Source: Stentor roeselii (Eukaryota; Ciliophora; Heterotrichea; Heterotrichida; Stentoridae). Taken from it: 64,000 bases of DNA. The number at the start of each line of letters is the position of its first letter. The stretch's first letter is position 1. The notes under the pieces were generated by a model. The model ran no database searches. It saw only the letters and a program-made list of their open reading frames with translations, and had not been told where the DNA came from. The stretch is taken from NCBI GenBank assembly GCA_006503475.1, contig RSEH01000061.1:116069-180068 (forward strand), read 5' to 3'. The position numbers and the translations under genes were made by a program. Of the stretch, positions 1 to 10,900 are shown piece by piece.

Positions 1-547
1 TAATAGCATGAAACACTTTTTAAAAGATTAAACCGATGATGATTAAATAGTGAATTGAATTTTTACTTACAATGTCTTGAATAGCCTTCAATCATTTGAT
101 GAATCTTTATTGAATAAATCATAACTATTTTGTTTTAAAGGCTTATAAAAGAATAATTTTATAAGATATGATCAAATAATTTCTAGAATCTTGCATCTCA
201 TAAATCTCTTTGTTGTCAAATGCTTATTTTCAATAAGCATATCTAAAAACGTATTATAATTACAAAGTAATGTTTATTAAATTCTTAAATGAATCTTGAT
301 ATAAAAGTATATACATGTTTGCATATTAAAATTCTATTCACCTAAAAACCAAAATATTACCAAAGCTGAAATCCAGAAATGAAATTTCAATTAAAAATTA
401 AAACCATTAAGTTTCAAGCCAATCTTCATAAAATATAAAAAAGCCACTCTAATTTCCCTAAAACTTATTACTCTAATCAATAATCACCCAGACTTCAATC
501 CAAAATTAAAATCTTAATCAATCTAAATTAAACATCCTCTCCTAATT
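1..547. other. AT-rich stretch without a gene
   Basis: No credible reading frame, tRNA or structured RNA is visible here. The last 150 bases before the stop of the minus-strand membrane protein gene are its 3' flank and are A/C-rich on the plus strand. The left edge of the window gives no sign of a telomere repeat. Confidence 0.6.
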
Positions 548-1345
548 CTAAGCAATTTCAATCTGACCAAATTTCCAATTATTATACTTGAGTACAATAA
601 TCCCATAAGCCAGATCAACAGACAAACTAACATCCCACCCAATCTGAAATTCCAAAACAGATCCAAACTTGCTAACCAAAGCAAAAATCAAAAAAGCAGC
701 ACTAAAAACCAACATAATCGCCAAAACAATCCTAAAAAACTTCTCCCCTTCAAACCTCCTAACCTTCCGAACCCTTCGAGCGAAGTAATACGCGACGAGT
801 ATCATCAAGACCCACATTCCAATATTAGCGAAAATCATCATAGATTCAATCATAAAAAGTCTTAAAAGCCCATTGAAAGTGATGCATCTTCCATATTCCA
901 CTTTTGTCGCATAGATGCCTGGAACTGAAAAAATCAAAGAATAATAAGTCAAAGCTGTTGAAATGGCAGTAGCGCCCGTGAGGTCTGGGTATCCTACACT
1001 GGCATGTCTCATTATTCTGATGAAGTTGCAGGCTAAAAATGATAAAACGCAGAGGATGAAGCAAATCACGTAGGTGAAGATTATATACCCGGTTTTTAGG
1101 TTGTTTACAAAAGTTATCATGTCTTCTGTCATGGTGTTTGAACAGTTCGAGCCGCTAAAGGCGTAAGCAATGTCGCCGTCTAGTTCTGAATACCAAGTGT
1201 AGATGTATTTTGGACGGTCTTTGAAGGAATTTATGTTTTCGATACTTGATATTGTGTTTAGGATAAATGATACTAAACCGAATATTGGAAGGATTAGAAC
1301 TTCTACTATGCAGCGAAACCATTCGAAGGAGGTTCTTGGTCTCAT
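548..1345 (-). CDS. Multipass membrane protein (M1), unknown function
   Basis: A 265-residue protein with about five to six hydrophobic helices: an N-terminal one after a short MRPRTSFEW leader, several central ones and one near the C-terminus, with a basic loop (RRVRKVRR) before the penultimate helix. A Cys-containing extracytoplasmic segment lies between helices 1 and 2. I recognise no family. The start is the first ATG, with stops upstream. It is the only intact copy of a family whose remnants lie on the same strand near 4230-4415 and 7335-7530, where the stretch equivalent to its ISTALTYYS...YATKVEY segment is still readable. It therefore seems to be the first member of a repeated M-A-B unit. 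Function unknown; a real gene because of its long frame and homologous remnants. Confidence 0.75.
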   Translation of the reverse strand: MRPRTSFEWFRCIVEVLILPIFGLVSFILNTISSIENINSFKDRPKYIYTWYSELDGDIAYAFSGSNCSNTMTEDMITFVNNLKTGYIIFTYVICFILCVLSFLACNFIRIMRHASVGYPDLTGATAISTALTYYSLIFSVPGIYATKVEYGRCITFNGLLRLFMIESMMIFANIGMWVLMILVAYYFARRVRKVRRFEGEKFFRIVLAIMLVFSAAFLIFALVSKFGSVLEFQIGWDVSLSVDLAYGIIVLKYNNWKFGQIEIA

Positions 1346-1885
1346 TTTATTAAAGAGTTTTAGTTTTTGACGGTTATGAGAACTGGGATTTGTTTTATTA
1401 TTGGATTAATATAAAAGATAAGCAATAAGATCGAATTGAATAAGGTCGTTATTTTCTGATCTATTATTAAATAGATTATACTTGATTGTTAATAAATTAT
1501 AGATAAAGCAAGGTTAGTTGAAATTTTTCGTTCTTATTTGTGAGTATTAATTATAAGAATATAAAATATTTATTATACATAATTGACATAAAAAAATTAA
1601 GATAGTTTTTATATAGCTCTTAATTATTCAAGATAAATACTATCTAAATATCAAACAAATCTAAACTTGGCAAACTAAATCTCTTTAAATGCAATTCCAT
1701 ATTCAAGCTTTTCAATATCTTGAAATCAATACCAACTCCCTAATTCCTAGAAATTAAAATTTTTGAAACCATATAAACCTATTTAAAAAAGTCCTTTCAA
1801 TCAAAACTAACACCCACATCCTTCAAATGATTCATAATAATCCATAACTAGCCCATTAATCTCTATACCCTAAACTAAATATAAA

Positions 1886-2788
1886 ATGGGAAACTCATCT
1901 CAAATACCTTCACCAGCATTTACAATTAAATCATTTCATCATTACAGCGTTACAAGAAACTCAGAAATTATAATAGAAGAGTTTCGAAGTCTTCACTGCG
2001 CTTCAAGCGAAGAAAAGTATTTCTTAATCTATCAGATCCTTCCTTGTTTCATTCACCATTTCCCATCATTCGAAGACTTTTCAGTTCTAATCCAAGAATA
2101 TTTCTATTCTCCGATATGCCTAAACTCAACCCTTTACATTTTTAGACAAGTTTCGAATAATCAAATCGTCGGCTTCGGAATATTCAACAACTTTGAGTTG
2201 AAACTGCTTCCAGATGATGAAAGAAATGAAAACAAGTACATCGCAGTAAATGGATTTGGGTGCATTTCTAAGGAAGCTCGAGGAAAAAGCCTTCAAAGGA
2301 ATTTTTTCACTTATAGAGCTTGGAGTGATACTGAGTATTTTCCTAATAGAAATGTCTTGATGATTGATGTTTGCATCAACCCTTTAAGTTATTTGGAAAT
2401 GTGTCAAAGCACTAAGGTCTTGTTTCCTAGATACAATGTTAGAACATCTGAGGGTATTGAAAAGCTCTTGGCTCAAACTATGCAAATTGCTGAATATGAT
2501 AGGTTTGAAGATAATGATAACCCTTTTTTGGTTAAGGACCCTTTTCAAGCCTCTGAGGACCTGACTGGAAAATTCAGAAAGAATCAAGAAAATTTACATG
2601 AAGATATTAAATTTTATCAGGTTACTGAATTAGGAAAAATTCGGGAATTGCCTTTGTTGCTGTTGTTTCTTTGGTTGATGGTAATACTCTGGGATTTCCT
2701 GGGGGCTTCTATACTGCAGAAGCATCTGCGGGTATTGATTATAAGAAATATGACTTTAATCAGCCAAAAATTTAAAATATTTAGATAA
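1886..2788 (+). CDS. MGN-type protein A, probably frameshifted near the 3' end
   Basis: The protein begins MGNSSQ, where Gly2 could be myristoylated, although residue 6 is Gln and the site is not ideal. Residues about 25-230 resemble proteins B and B', sharing blocks such as RNEN, NG.GCI, INPLSYL and MC. The VGFGIF and EARGKSLQRNF stretches faintly recall an acetyltransferase (GNAT) core, but this is a guess. As read, the last 50 residues are an unrelated hydrophobic tail. In the next frame the same DNA gives GIAFVAVVSLVDGNTLGFP, matching the B family, and it ends in QPKI at 2775 just as B and B' do. One base is therefore missing, most simply in the A5 run at 2635-2639. It could be a decaying gene or a homopolymer error. 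Confidence 0.7.
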   Translation: MGNSSQIPSPAFTIKSFHHYSVTRNSEIIIEEFRSLHCASSEEKYFLIYQILPCFIHHFPSFEDFSVLIQEYFYSPICLNSTLYIFRQVSNNQIVGFGIFNNFELKLLPDDERNENKYIAVNGFGCISKEARGKSLQRNFFTYRAWSDTEYFPNRNVLMIDVCINPLSYLEMCQSTKVLFPRYNVRTSEGIEKLLAQTMQIAEYDRFEDNDNPFLVKDPFQASEDLTGKFRKNQENLHEDIKFYQVTELGKIRELPLLLLFLWLMVILWDFLGASILQKHLRVLIIRNMTLISQKFKIFR

Positions 2789-3170
2789 TTGAATAAATGA
2801 ATTATTATTATATCTTTAGCCCTAAAGTTTATTCTCCTATAGTCAATTTTGAAAGTATCTTCTAATCCATAGCTCCTCCTGATAGAAATGAATGTTTTTT
2901 TTAAGAAATTTGTTATATCTTATAATCAAACAAAAGGGATATAAACTAATTTAAGTAGTTACACTTATTGTTGATACCTCAAATTCATAAATAGAAAATA
3001 CAATTATTATACCTAGTGATAATTCAAGTAATTAATCTAAAAAAAATTATTACTAATGAATAAAAGAAATTATTATGAAAAATACTCAAACAGTGACTTT
3101 CTTTAACTTGTACTACTAAATGTTATTCAATTTAAAATATTGAACTTATTTAACTAAATTTCCTAATCTA
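2789..3170. other. Spacer between convergent genes A and B
   Basis: AT-rich and without a reading frame. It is the shared 3' flank of two convergent genes. No RNA gene or terminator-like structure was recognised. Confidence 0.6.
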
Positions 3171-4055
3171 TTAAATTTTTGGTTTCCTGCATTCGTATTT
3201 CTTAACATTGACTTCACAATCTTCAGCTAAATAACGTCCTTCAGGTAATCTCAGAGTATTTCCTTTTACCAGCTGAATAACAGAAAAAATAGCTAATCCA
3301 ACCAGATCTTTAAACCCGGTCTGTTCAATGAAAAACTTTATATCATCATTAAATCTCTGAGTTTCTTTCTGGTACTTTTCAGCGATTTCTGAGTAATCGG
3401 CAAAACTATCTATCACCAGATAAGGATTTTCACTGTCACACCTTTCATACTGCGTTGCCTGCATAGCTTTAGACATAATCTCATCAAGATAATCATTTTT
3501 TTGGACTGCTTTCCTTGGATAAGTGAGTTTCGATGTGATGCACATTACTAAGTAACTTAAGGGATTAGTGCTCACGTCAAAGTGAACAATATTATTTCTT
3601 GGGTATCTATGTATATCTTCTATATATCTGTAGTTGAAGCACTTTCGCTGTATCCCTAGTCTTCTTGCACTCTTCTCTATGCAACAGTAACCGTTCAAAA
3701 CAATGAAAAGATTTTCATTCCTTGAGTCATTTGAGAAGAAAGGAAGGAGAAACTCGTAAGAAATGGCAAAACCCAAAACTTTCTCATCAGCTGTTGATTT
3801 GAATAGAACTAATGATGTATTGATGGATAAAGGATTGTAAAAGTAAGACTGGATTATATCGATAAAATCTTCAAGTTTTGGCATGATTGACGAAAAGACT
3901 GGATAGATTTGAGAGATCAGAGCTAATCGATCTTCTGAAGATGCATGATTAAAATCTGAGTAATCTTCAAAGAAAAATCCATCCTTAAGTCCTAAATATG
4001 ATGAAGTTAGTTGATATGATTGACACTTGAATGAAGAATCAAATGTATTTCCCAT
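3171..4055 (-). CDS. MGN-type protein B, lineage-specific family
   Basis: A 294-residue protein starting MGNTFDSSF. It is nearly identical in layout to B' (5958-6842) and clearly related to A on the opposite strand. Shared blocks are the RNEN motif, the NGYCCIEKSARRLGIQRKCF stretch and NPLSYL.MC. The C-terminus is lysine-rich and ends in PKI. No transmembrane helix or signal peptide is visible; if acylated at Gly2 it would sit on a membrane. The VLGFAIS...ARRLGIQRK arrangement weakly resembles the acetyl-CoA-binding part of GNAT enzymes, but no catalytic assignment is possible. The gene is convergent with A. The start is the first ATG after upstream stops and coincides with that of B'. Confidence 0.75.
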   Translation of the reverse strand: MGNTFDSSFKCQSYQLTSSYLGLKDGFFFEDYSDFNHASSEDRLALISQIYPVFSSIMPKLEDFIDIIQSYFYNPLSINTSLVLFKSTADEKVLGFAISYEFLLPFFSNDSRNENLFIVLNGYCCIEKSARRLGIQRKCFNYRYIEDIHRYPRNNIVHFDVSTNPLSYLVMCITSKLTYPRKAVQKNDYLDEIMSKAMQATQYERCDSENPYLVIDSFADYSEIAEKYQKETQRFNDDIKFFIEQTGFKDLVGLAIFSVIQLVKGNTLRLPEGRYLAEDCEVNVKKYECRKPKI

Positions 4056-4229
4056 TATTATTACGTTAAAATTTTGGAATTACTGTAAAACTTAAGGCAA
4101 AATATCAACTGAGCAAAAAGATATAAGGTACTTGATTAAATTTCACTCTTAAAATATCCTGAAAACTGTAATGGTCTTAATAGATAATTAGTTTGATAAA
4201 GCTATCTTTTAATAAGTTTCATTGAATTT

Positions 4230-4415
4230 ATGCATAGTAGTCAACCTGGTTACATAAAGGAAAGGAACTAAAATTAAATACGAAGAGTAGCCAAAGACAG
4301 TAGAAATAGAGTCAATTATATGAATATTTCTTTATTTTCTATTAAAACTTCAAATTTCTTGATATATTACCACTTTGAATGATTAATCACTAAAAATGAA
4401 AAAATAGAAAAACAC
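4230..4415 (-). pseudogene. Remnant of the M membrane-protein gene (M2)
   Basis: Read on the minus strand, 4250-4330 gives SISTVFGYSSYLILV followed by PFLYVTRL, which parallels the AISTALTYYSLIFSVPGIYATKVEY region of M1. A further hydrophobic stretch (CFSIFSFLV) nearer 4400 parallels M1's CVLSFLACN. Stops and indels interrupt it and the rest of the gene is gone. The related remnant at 7335-7530 shares its flanks, so both came with the unit duplication. Confidence 0.6.
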
Positions 4416-5156
4416 AAGAATATTATATCTTTCTTCATATCATTTAAATATTGAATAACCTTGAATGAATTTTCTGATGGGCAGATCATAATAAGATTAA
4501 ATGGAATTGCTTTTGGGTTCGATGGCTTGACACCTATGTAGATTTTGGGTGGGTGCTAAAACAGAGATCGGTGGGCTTATTTAAGTTGATTCAATCATCA
4601 AAACAATCAAGGTGAGTTTAAATTAATGAAATTATAGATTAATATGAAAGATAAGAATAAGATCGAATTGAATAAGGTCGTTATTGTATTGTCTATTATC
4701 AAATAGATAATAATTGATTTGTAATAAATTATTATCAAAATTATAGATAAAGGAATGGGCTAGTTGAATTATTAAAGTTTTAATTTGTAAGTATTCAATA
4801 AAAGACTATAAAATATTTACTCAACATAATTGACATAAAATAAAGCTAAGATAGTTTTAATATAGTTCTAAATTATGCAAGATAAATACTATCATATCTA
4901 GATATCAAACAAATCTAAACTTGACCAAACTAAATGTCTTTAATTACAATTTCATTTTTCAAGCCTTTCAATTCTTAAATCAATTCTAACTCCCTAATTC
5001 CTAGAATTTATAATTTTTGAATCTCAAACATTCATACCATATAAAAACTATTTACAAAATTCCTCTCAATCAAAACTAACAGCCTCATCCTTCAAATCAT
5101 TCCTAATAGATTCATCACTAACCCTCTAAACTCTATACCCTAAACTAAATATAAAA
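4416..5156. other. Non-coding flank, second copy of the A upstream region
   Basis: From about 4640 onward this stretch aligns with 1405-1885 with scattered substitutions and small indels, including the CTATACCCTAAACTAAATAT stretch directly before the start-codon position. It has no gene. The 4440-4640 part has no match I could find. Confidence 0.7.
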
Positions 5157-5545
5157 TAGGAAATTCCTCAAATACCTTGAACAGCATTTAAATCAAATCA
5201 TTTGATCAATGCATCGTTACAATCAACTCAGAAACATGATAGAAAAGTTTCAAAGTCTTCAATTCGCTTCAAGCAAAAAAAATATTTCTTAAACTTTCAG
5301 ATCCTTCTTTGTTTCATCCACAATTCCCATCATTCTAAGACTTTTCAGTTCAAATTCAATATTACTTCTAGTCTTTGATATACCTTAATCAACTATTTAG
5401 ATTTTAGACAAGTTTTGAATAATCGAGTCATCGAATTCGGGATATTTAACAATTTTGAGTTAAGATTGCTTTCAGATAAGAGAAACGAAAACAAGTACAT
5501 CGCGGTAAATGATTTGGGGCATTTTTGAGGAAGTTGAGTAAAAAT
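5157..5545 (+). pseudogene. Decayed copy of gene A (A')
   Basis: The DNA follows gene A from its start to about base 400. The start codon is mutated from ATG to ATA (5157-5159, immediately followed by GG as in A), small deletions change the frame several times, and in-frame stops appear (for example TTCTTAAAC near 5287). Readable landmarks are the AGTCTTCA..CGCTTCAAGC segment, GACTTTTCAGTT and AGAAACGAAAACAAGTACAT (the RNENKY block). Similarity fades after about 5545, so the 3' half is lost. No expression of a protein is expected. Confidence 0.85.
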
Positions 5546-5957
5546 ATTATATTATGAATTTATATCATTTTTTGATTAAATAGGAATAAGTTTAAATAGA
5601 GAAACAAAAATTACCTAGAAATCGCTGATTGCTATGAAAAGAACTATATTTTTGTGGATTAGTGATTAGAAATGCACTTGGATCGAATCTTTGAAGTTTT
5701 ATAATGATTTTAAGGCTTGAAAGAAGTCGAAAAGTATTAATTAAATAAAATTTAGTTTTAGTACAGAGGAATATTGTAAAAATTCCAAAATATTAAATTA
5801 AAACTCACTTTTGTTCACTTTACAAGTAGTTTTATATGAAACATCATAAAAGGTTTTACCAGGATTTTTTAAATATTCTATATTTACATAAAATGGATAT
5901 TTAGTAATTTAAGTAGTTATAGTTATTGTCAAAATTAACTAAGAATTTCCTAAACTA
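5546..5957. other. AT-rich spacer before B'
   Basis: No reading frame or RNA gene was found. It sits where the 3' half of A' and the A-B spacer would be, but is too diverged to align by eye. Confidence 0.5.
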
Positions 5958-6842
5958 TTAAATTTTTGGTTGCCTGCATTCGTATTTCTTAACATTGACT
6001 TCACAATTTTCATCTAAATATCTTCCTTCAGGTAAACTCAGAGTATTTCCTTTTACTAGCTGAATAACAGAAATAAAGGCTAATGCAACCTGATCTCTAA
6101 AACCGGTTTGTTCAATGAAAAACTTTATATCATCATTAAATCTCTGAGTTTCTTTCTGATACTTTTCAGCAATTTGTGAGTAATCGGCAAAAGCTTCTCT
6201 TACCAGATAAGGATTTTCACTCTCATACCTTTCATACTTAGTCACCTGCATAGCTTTAGACATAATTTCATCAAGACAATCACTTTTTTGGGTTCCTTTT
6301 CTTGGATAAGTGAATTTAGATGTGATACACATTCCTAAGTAGCTTAAGGGATTTATGCTCACATCGAAGTGAACAATATTATTTCTTGGATATCTTTGAA
6401 TATTTTTTATATGCCTGTAGCTGAAGCACTTTCGTTGTATTCCTAGTCTTCTTGCACTCTTCTCTATGCAACAGTAACCGTTCAAAACAATGAAAAGATT
6501 TTCATTCCTTGAGTCATTACTGAAAAAAGGAAGGAGAAACTCGTAAGAAATGGCAAAACCCAAAACTTTCTCATCAGCTGTTGATTTAAAGAGAACTAAT
6601 GATGTATTGATGGATAAAGGATTGCAAAAGTAACACTGGAATATGTAAATAAAATCTTTCAACTTCGGCATGATTGACGAAAAGACTGGATAGATTTGAG
6701 AGGCCAGAGCTAATCGATCTTCTGAAGACGCATGATTCAAGTCTGTGTAATCTTCGAAGAAAAAACCATCCTTAAGTCCTAAATATGATGAAGTTAGTTG
6801 ATATGACTGACACTTGAATGAAGAGTCAAAAGTGTTTCCCAT
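5958..6842 (-). CDS. MGN-type protein B', recent duplicate of B
   Basis: The protein has the same length as B (294 residues), with the same MGNTFDSSFKCQ start and the same PKI end. Differences from B are scattered amino-acid changes (for example in the segment after the NPLSYL block and in the 200-250 region) with no gap, so the frame has been kept since duplication while neighbouring A' has not. That suggests selection on B', or a younger age of its lesions. Function is unknown, as for B. The start is the shared ATG; the 5' flank retains similarity to that of B. Confidence 0.75.
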   Translation of the reverse strand: MGNTFDSSFKCQSYQLTSSYLGLKDGFFFEDYTDLNHASSEDRLALASQIYPVFSSIMPKLKDFIYIFQCYFCNPLSINTSLVLFKSTADEKVLGFAISYEFLLPFFSNDSRNENLFIVLNGYCCIEKSARRLGIQRKCFSYRHIKNIQRYPRNNIVHFDVSINPLSYLGMCITSKFTYPRKGTQKSDCLDEIMSKAMQVTKYERYESENPYLVREAFADYSQIAEKYQKETQRFNDDIKFFIEQTGFRDQVALAFISVIQLVKGNTLSLPEGRYLDENCEVNVKKYECRQPKI

Positions 6843-7334
6843 TTTTATTATAAAAATTTTGGAATCAATGTTGAAGTTAAACTAAAGATAAAATATCACG
6901 AGCGAGAAAGATTATTGAAAGACTAGTTGATTATAATTCTCTATTATAATATCGACTGATATTCATACAAATTGAGGTGAATTGAAAGCATATCAGAACT
7001 CGAATTTCTATTTTTTACTTTCTAGAAAAATTCCAAAATGCTGATTGAAGTAACCATAATTCTTTTTCAAAATAGCAAATGACTCGAAAAAATAAAATTT
7101 AGAAGATAAGCTGAAATTCAATGATATATCCAAATTTTGTTCAAAGATCAGGATCAAGAAATCCTATGTAAAATATAACCATTTAACAGTAATCGACAAT
7201 AATCAGAGTCTTTTTCAAATATCTTGAGCATGATAACTTTCTTAAATAGAATAAAAAACTACAAAAATTAAGAAATCTAAGTAGTAAAAAATCATTGCCT
7301 CGAAATTATAATTAAAAATCCTTCAGTTTTTATG
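6843..7334. other. AT-rich 5' flank of B', no gene
   Basis: Nothing coding is visible. The first 60 bases resemble the 5' flank of B; the remainder is unassigned. Confidence 0.5.
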
Positions 7335-7530
7335 CACTCATCGTACTCCACCTTGGCACCATAAAGGAAAGAAACTGAAATTAAATACGAAGAGTAGTCT
7401 AAAACATTATAACTGGATTCAATCATCTGAAATTTTTTTATCTTTGATTAAAAACTCCAAAGTTCTTGATATATTACCACTTTTAATCAGTAATCACTAA
7501 AACCGAAACGAATAGAAAAACACTAATTTT
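7335..7530 (-). pseudogene. Second remnant of the M membrane-protein gene (M3)
   Basis: On the minus strand the segment around 7340-7430 reads YSSYLISVSFLYGAKVEYDEC, the counterpart of M1's YYSLIFSVPGIYATKVEYGRC. About 100 further bases match the M2 remnant at 4330-4415. No start codon or continuous frame is left. Confidence 0.65.
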
Positions 7531-7999
7531 AAATTATTAGAAAATATAAAACTGTCTAGATTTTATGAAGTAATTAAGATGAAGAACTGAATGTCTCGAA
7601 AAAAATCAATTATTTTAAATTTGAGATTTCTGTCATTCTCTCTTTTTTCTTGAATTGATAATAATACAAGTAATTCATCTATGATGTAAATGATAATTAA
7701 ATCTCTAAAACTAACTCACCCATTTCTATCAAATCTTAAAAAAAAATTGTGTAATTTTTTCCAATTGATTATTTTCCTATTATTCTCCCTATGTACTAAA
7801 GGTAATATTCAAAACATAAACCCAAAAATAATCAAACTGTTCCTCTTAGATCCATAAACCTCAACTCCACCCTTCATAAAAATATCATACAACCCAAAAA
7901 ACCTCCTAGATTAAATAAACCCAAAACCAAATCATTCATCTTCTAAAATCCTAACACTTCCCATCACCCACCCTTCCAAAAATGACTAATTAAATTTTA
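7531..7999. other. A/C-rich 5' flank of the channel gene
   Basis: The final 200 bases before the ATG at 8000 are rich in A and C and poor in G on the sense strand, as are other long 5' flanks in the window. A tiny upstream ATG (7982, ATG ACT AAT TAA) precedes the start. No other feature is seen. Confidence 0.55.
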
Positions 8000-10900
8000 A
8001 TGTCAAAGCGTCAAAGATTCAGCGTCTCAAAAAATCTAAAAAAATCCGAAATGAAGAGTCTCGATTTCAAGTTAAACCTAATAAAAGCAACAGAGCCAAG
8101 TAGTTCCTGGTTAATAAACTACTTATCAAGTGAAGTGATGAGTATCGACATAACCCCAGACGAGAATTTCCTGATCGCAGGTCAGATGGACGGTAGTTTA
8201 TCCTTAATCGCCCTAGGCGACGATAAAGAGACAAAAATCTCAGCCCATTCCTCAGAAGTCAAATGTCTAGCGACAACCAACGACAGTTCAATGGTTCTAA
8301 CTGGAAGCTACGACAGCTTCATCTCAATCTGGTCAATTCCTGAACTAAGACAAATTTCCAAGCTCGAAGGCCACACTTCACACGTTTACTCACTCGTCCT
8401 TTCATCTGACAATAAAACTGCAGTCTCTTCAGCTGGAGATCACAAAATCCTCATCTGGGACTTGACTGAAATGAAACTACTTCAAGCCGTTGAAGGGTTA
8501 AACGTCACTGCTTATTCATTATCGCTAAGCAGTGATGATAACTTAATGGCATTAGGATGCACTGATAACTCAATTCGGATCTGGAATTTCAAAGAATCTC
8601 GAGAACAAATTGTTATTGTTGGACATGAAATGCCCGTTTATTCTGCTGTTATTAGCAGGGATTCGAATTTTATTGTTTCGACTAGTATTGATAAAACTGT
8701 AAGGAAATGGAATCTTAGGAATGGGAAAATGGAAGGAATTCTTGCGGAAAGTAGTGAAAGTATTAAATGTGTTTGTCTTACTTCTGATGATAAGTATGCG
8801 GTTTATGGACAGTATAATGGAAATATTAGAATTGTACCGGTTTCAGAGAAATATGATGAAATTGTTGTCATTGGGCATGAAAGCTCGGTTAATTGTTTGA
8901 AGGTTTGTGAAAGTGGGAAGTATATTGTTAGTGGAAGTAATGATATGACTGTTAGGGTTAGTCGGTTGTCGAATTATCCTGAAGAGATTTTACTGAGTGG
9001 ACATAAAAGGGAGATTAATAATATTGAAATTTCGGGTGATTGCAGGTTTATTGCCTCTGCCAGTCATGACCATACAGTGAGGATATGGACATTCGACGAA
9101 TCAGACCCAGTGGCGATACTAGAAGGTCACACAGCAGAAGTTTACTGCGTAACTTTCACACACGACAATCGATGTATATCAGGAGGAGTGGACGAAACAA
9201 TAATAATCTGGGATCTCGAGCACTTCACAGAACTATCATCATTAAAGGGTCATGAAGAGTCAATCCGCAGCCTAGCAGTGACTTCCGACGACAAGAAGCT
9301 AGTAAGTGGTTCAATGGACAAGACGGTGCGCATCTGGTGTTTAAAAGAATACGATGAGCTCTTCATTTGCCGAGGTCACGAGCTAATGGTAAACATAGTA
9401 GCCTGTCGCAACAAGAAAACTGCAGTTTCAGGAAGTGACGACAGCACAATCCGTCTATGGGACTGCAAATCAGGCAAATGTGAATCCGTATTCCGTGATC
9501 ACAAAGCAGTAATCTCCTGTCTAGCCGTGACTGAAAACAAAAGAAAGTTAATAGCAGGTGGTAGAGACGGTCAAATCAGCATCTGGAATTTAAAGTACCG
9601 AGTCTTTGAAGGGTTTTTAGTAGATCAAGATTCGAAAATCAACAAACTCTGTCTAAGTGGCAATAGTCAGTTCATTTTCACTCAACATGATAATAAACTT
9701 GTCAAGATCTGGTCCTTGCCCGACAAGCAGATCCTTGGAACTCTTTACGAACATAAAAAAATTCTGTCACTTTCTGTGTCTAAAGACGATGAGTGGCTTC
9801 TTCTTTCAACTCAAAAAGACCTTCGTCTTCAGCGAAGTCCTCTTTCAAAAAGAGTCCCTTATTCAATCGTTCCTTATAAGTACTCATTTTTGTTCAAACA
9901 TCTTGTTCATCGCTTGCTTACTGGGAACTATAAATATATCTTAAATGACCTTCTTCATTCAATCTTCTTGCCTTGGAATGTCAACCTTTTGCATGTCATT
10001 AGCTTTATGAATTATCCGAAACTTCTAAAAAATGCGATTATTTCAGGTGTTAAGTTTCTTGGATCGGAAGTTGGGGAAACTCCTGTCAGTGTCTCACTTA
10101 ATCGAAGGAGCAAACTTTGTGCTGAGAAACTTTTGAAGAGGATTCCTAATCAACTTTATGAGAAAAATAATTCGATTTTTGAATATTTTGGAGAAATTTT
10201 GGAAAATCTTAATAAGTCCAGTCTTAGAAGCTTGCATATTTTGTATGATGCGGCTTTTCCTCCTGCTCATCAGAATTTACCGAGATTTGGAAAACTTTTA
10301 AAAAAACCGCCGATTATTATATTGTCTGATGATTCGAATATCAACGTCGAGCATTTTTTAATAGCAGCAAAAGATAACGACGACCTAGCCGACCGAGAAA
10401 TCGAATTTCGTCAAAGTTTACTAAAACTAGACCTAGACCTAGGTTCAAGCGAAAGCATAAAATTCATGAAAACATTAAAACTCTGCAAAAATTCTGAAGT
10501 ATTTAGAAGTGAGCTTGTAAAAGTAATATTAACCTACAAATGGCGACAAATAATGCCTCTGCTACTTTTTCAAGTCTGTGTTTACCTTGTCTTACTCGCT
10601 GCGCTGATAGTTCAAACAGTTGTGCGAGACTATCCAGGTACTTTAGTCATCATTTTGTTTGTAAATTCATTATTTTTAGTCTATGAACTAGCCCAACTCA
10701 AGACAAGGCTTAGAAGTTATTTTTATAATTTTTGGAATGTTTTAGGCCTTCTCAGGATCTTTTTTTTATTCGGTTACTCGATAGTGGTCCTGAGACATGC
10801 TGGGTCTGATTTCAACCAGGACACTCTTCTCGCTATTGCAAATGCTTTAACTTGGATTCGACTTGTAGGGTATTTAAGGATTTTCGATCAGTTCAGGTAT

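Larger units (their letters stand above)
1405..4420. repeat. Tandem duplication unit, copy 1 (A + B + M2 remnant)
   Basis: The non-coding stretch from about 1405 (TAAGATCGAATTGAATAAGG region) to the A start matches 4640-5156 closely. Gene A matches the remnant at 5157-5545, gene B matches B' at 5958-6842, and the upstream flank of B to about 4420 matches 7330-7530. The order and orientation of all parts are the same, so this is one roughly 3 kb tandem duplication rather than scattered gene copies. Confidence 0.85.
4640..7530. repeat. Tandem duplication unit, copy 2 (A' remnant + B' + M3 remnant)
   Basis: This is the second copy of the roughly 3 kb unit. It keeps the A upstream flank, a wrecked A' and an intact B' with its upstream flank, then an M remnant. 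B' is the only member still open, which shows unequal decay of the genes within one duplicated block. Confidence 0.85.
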
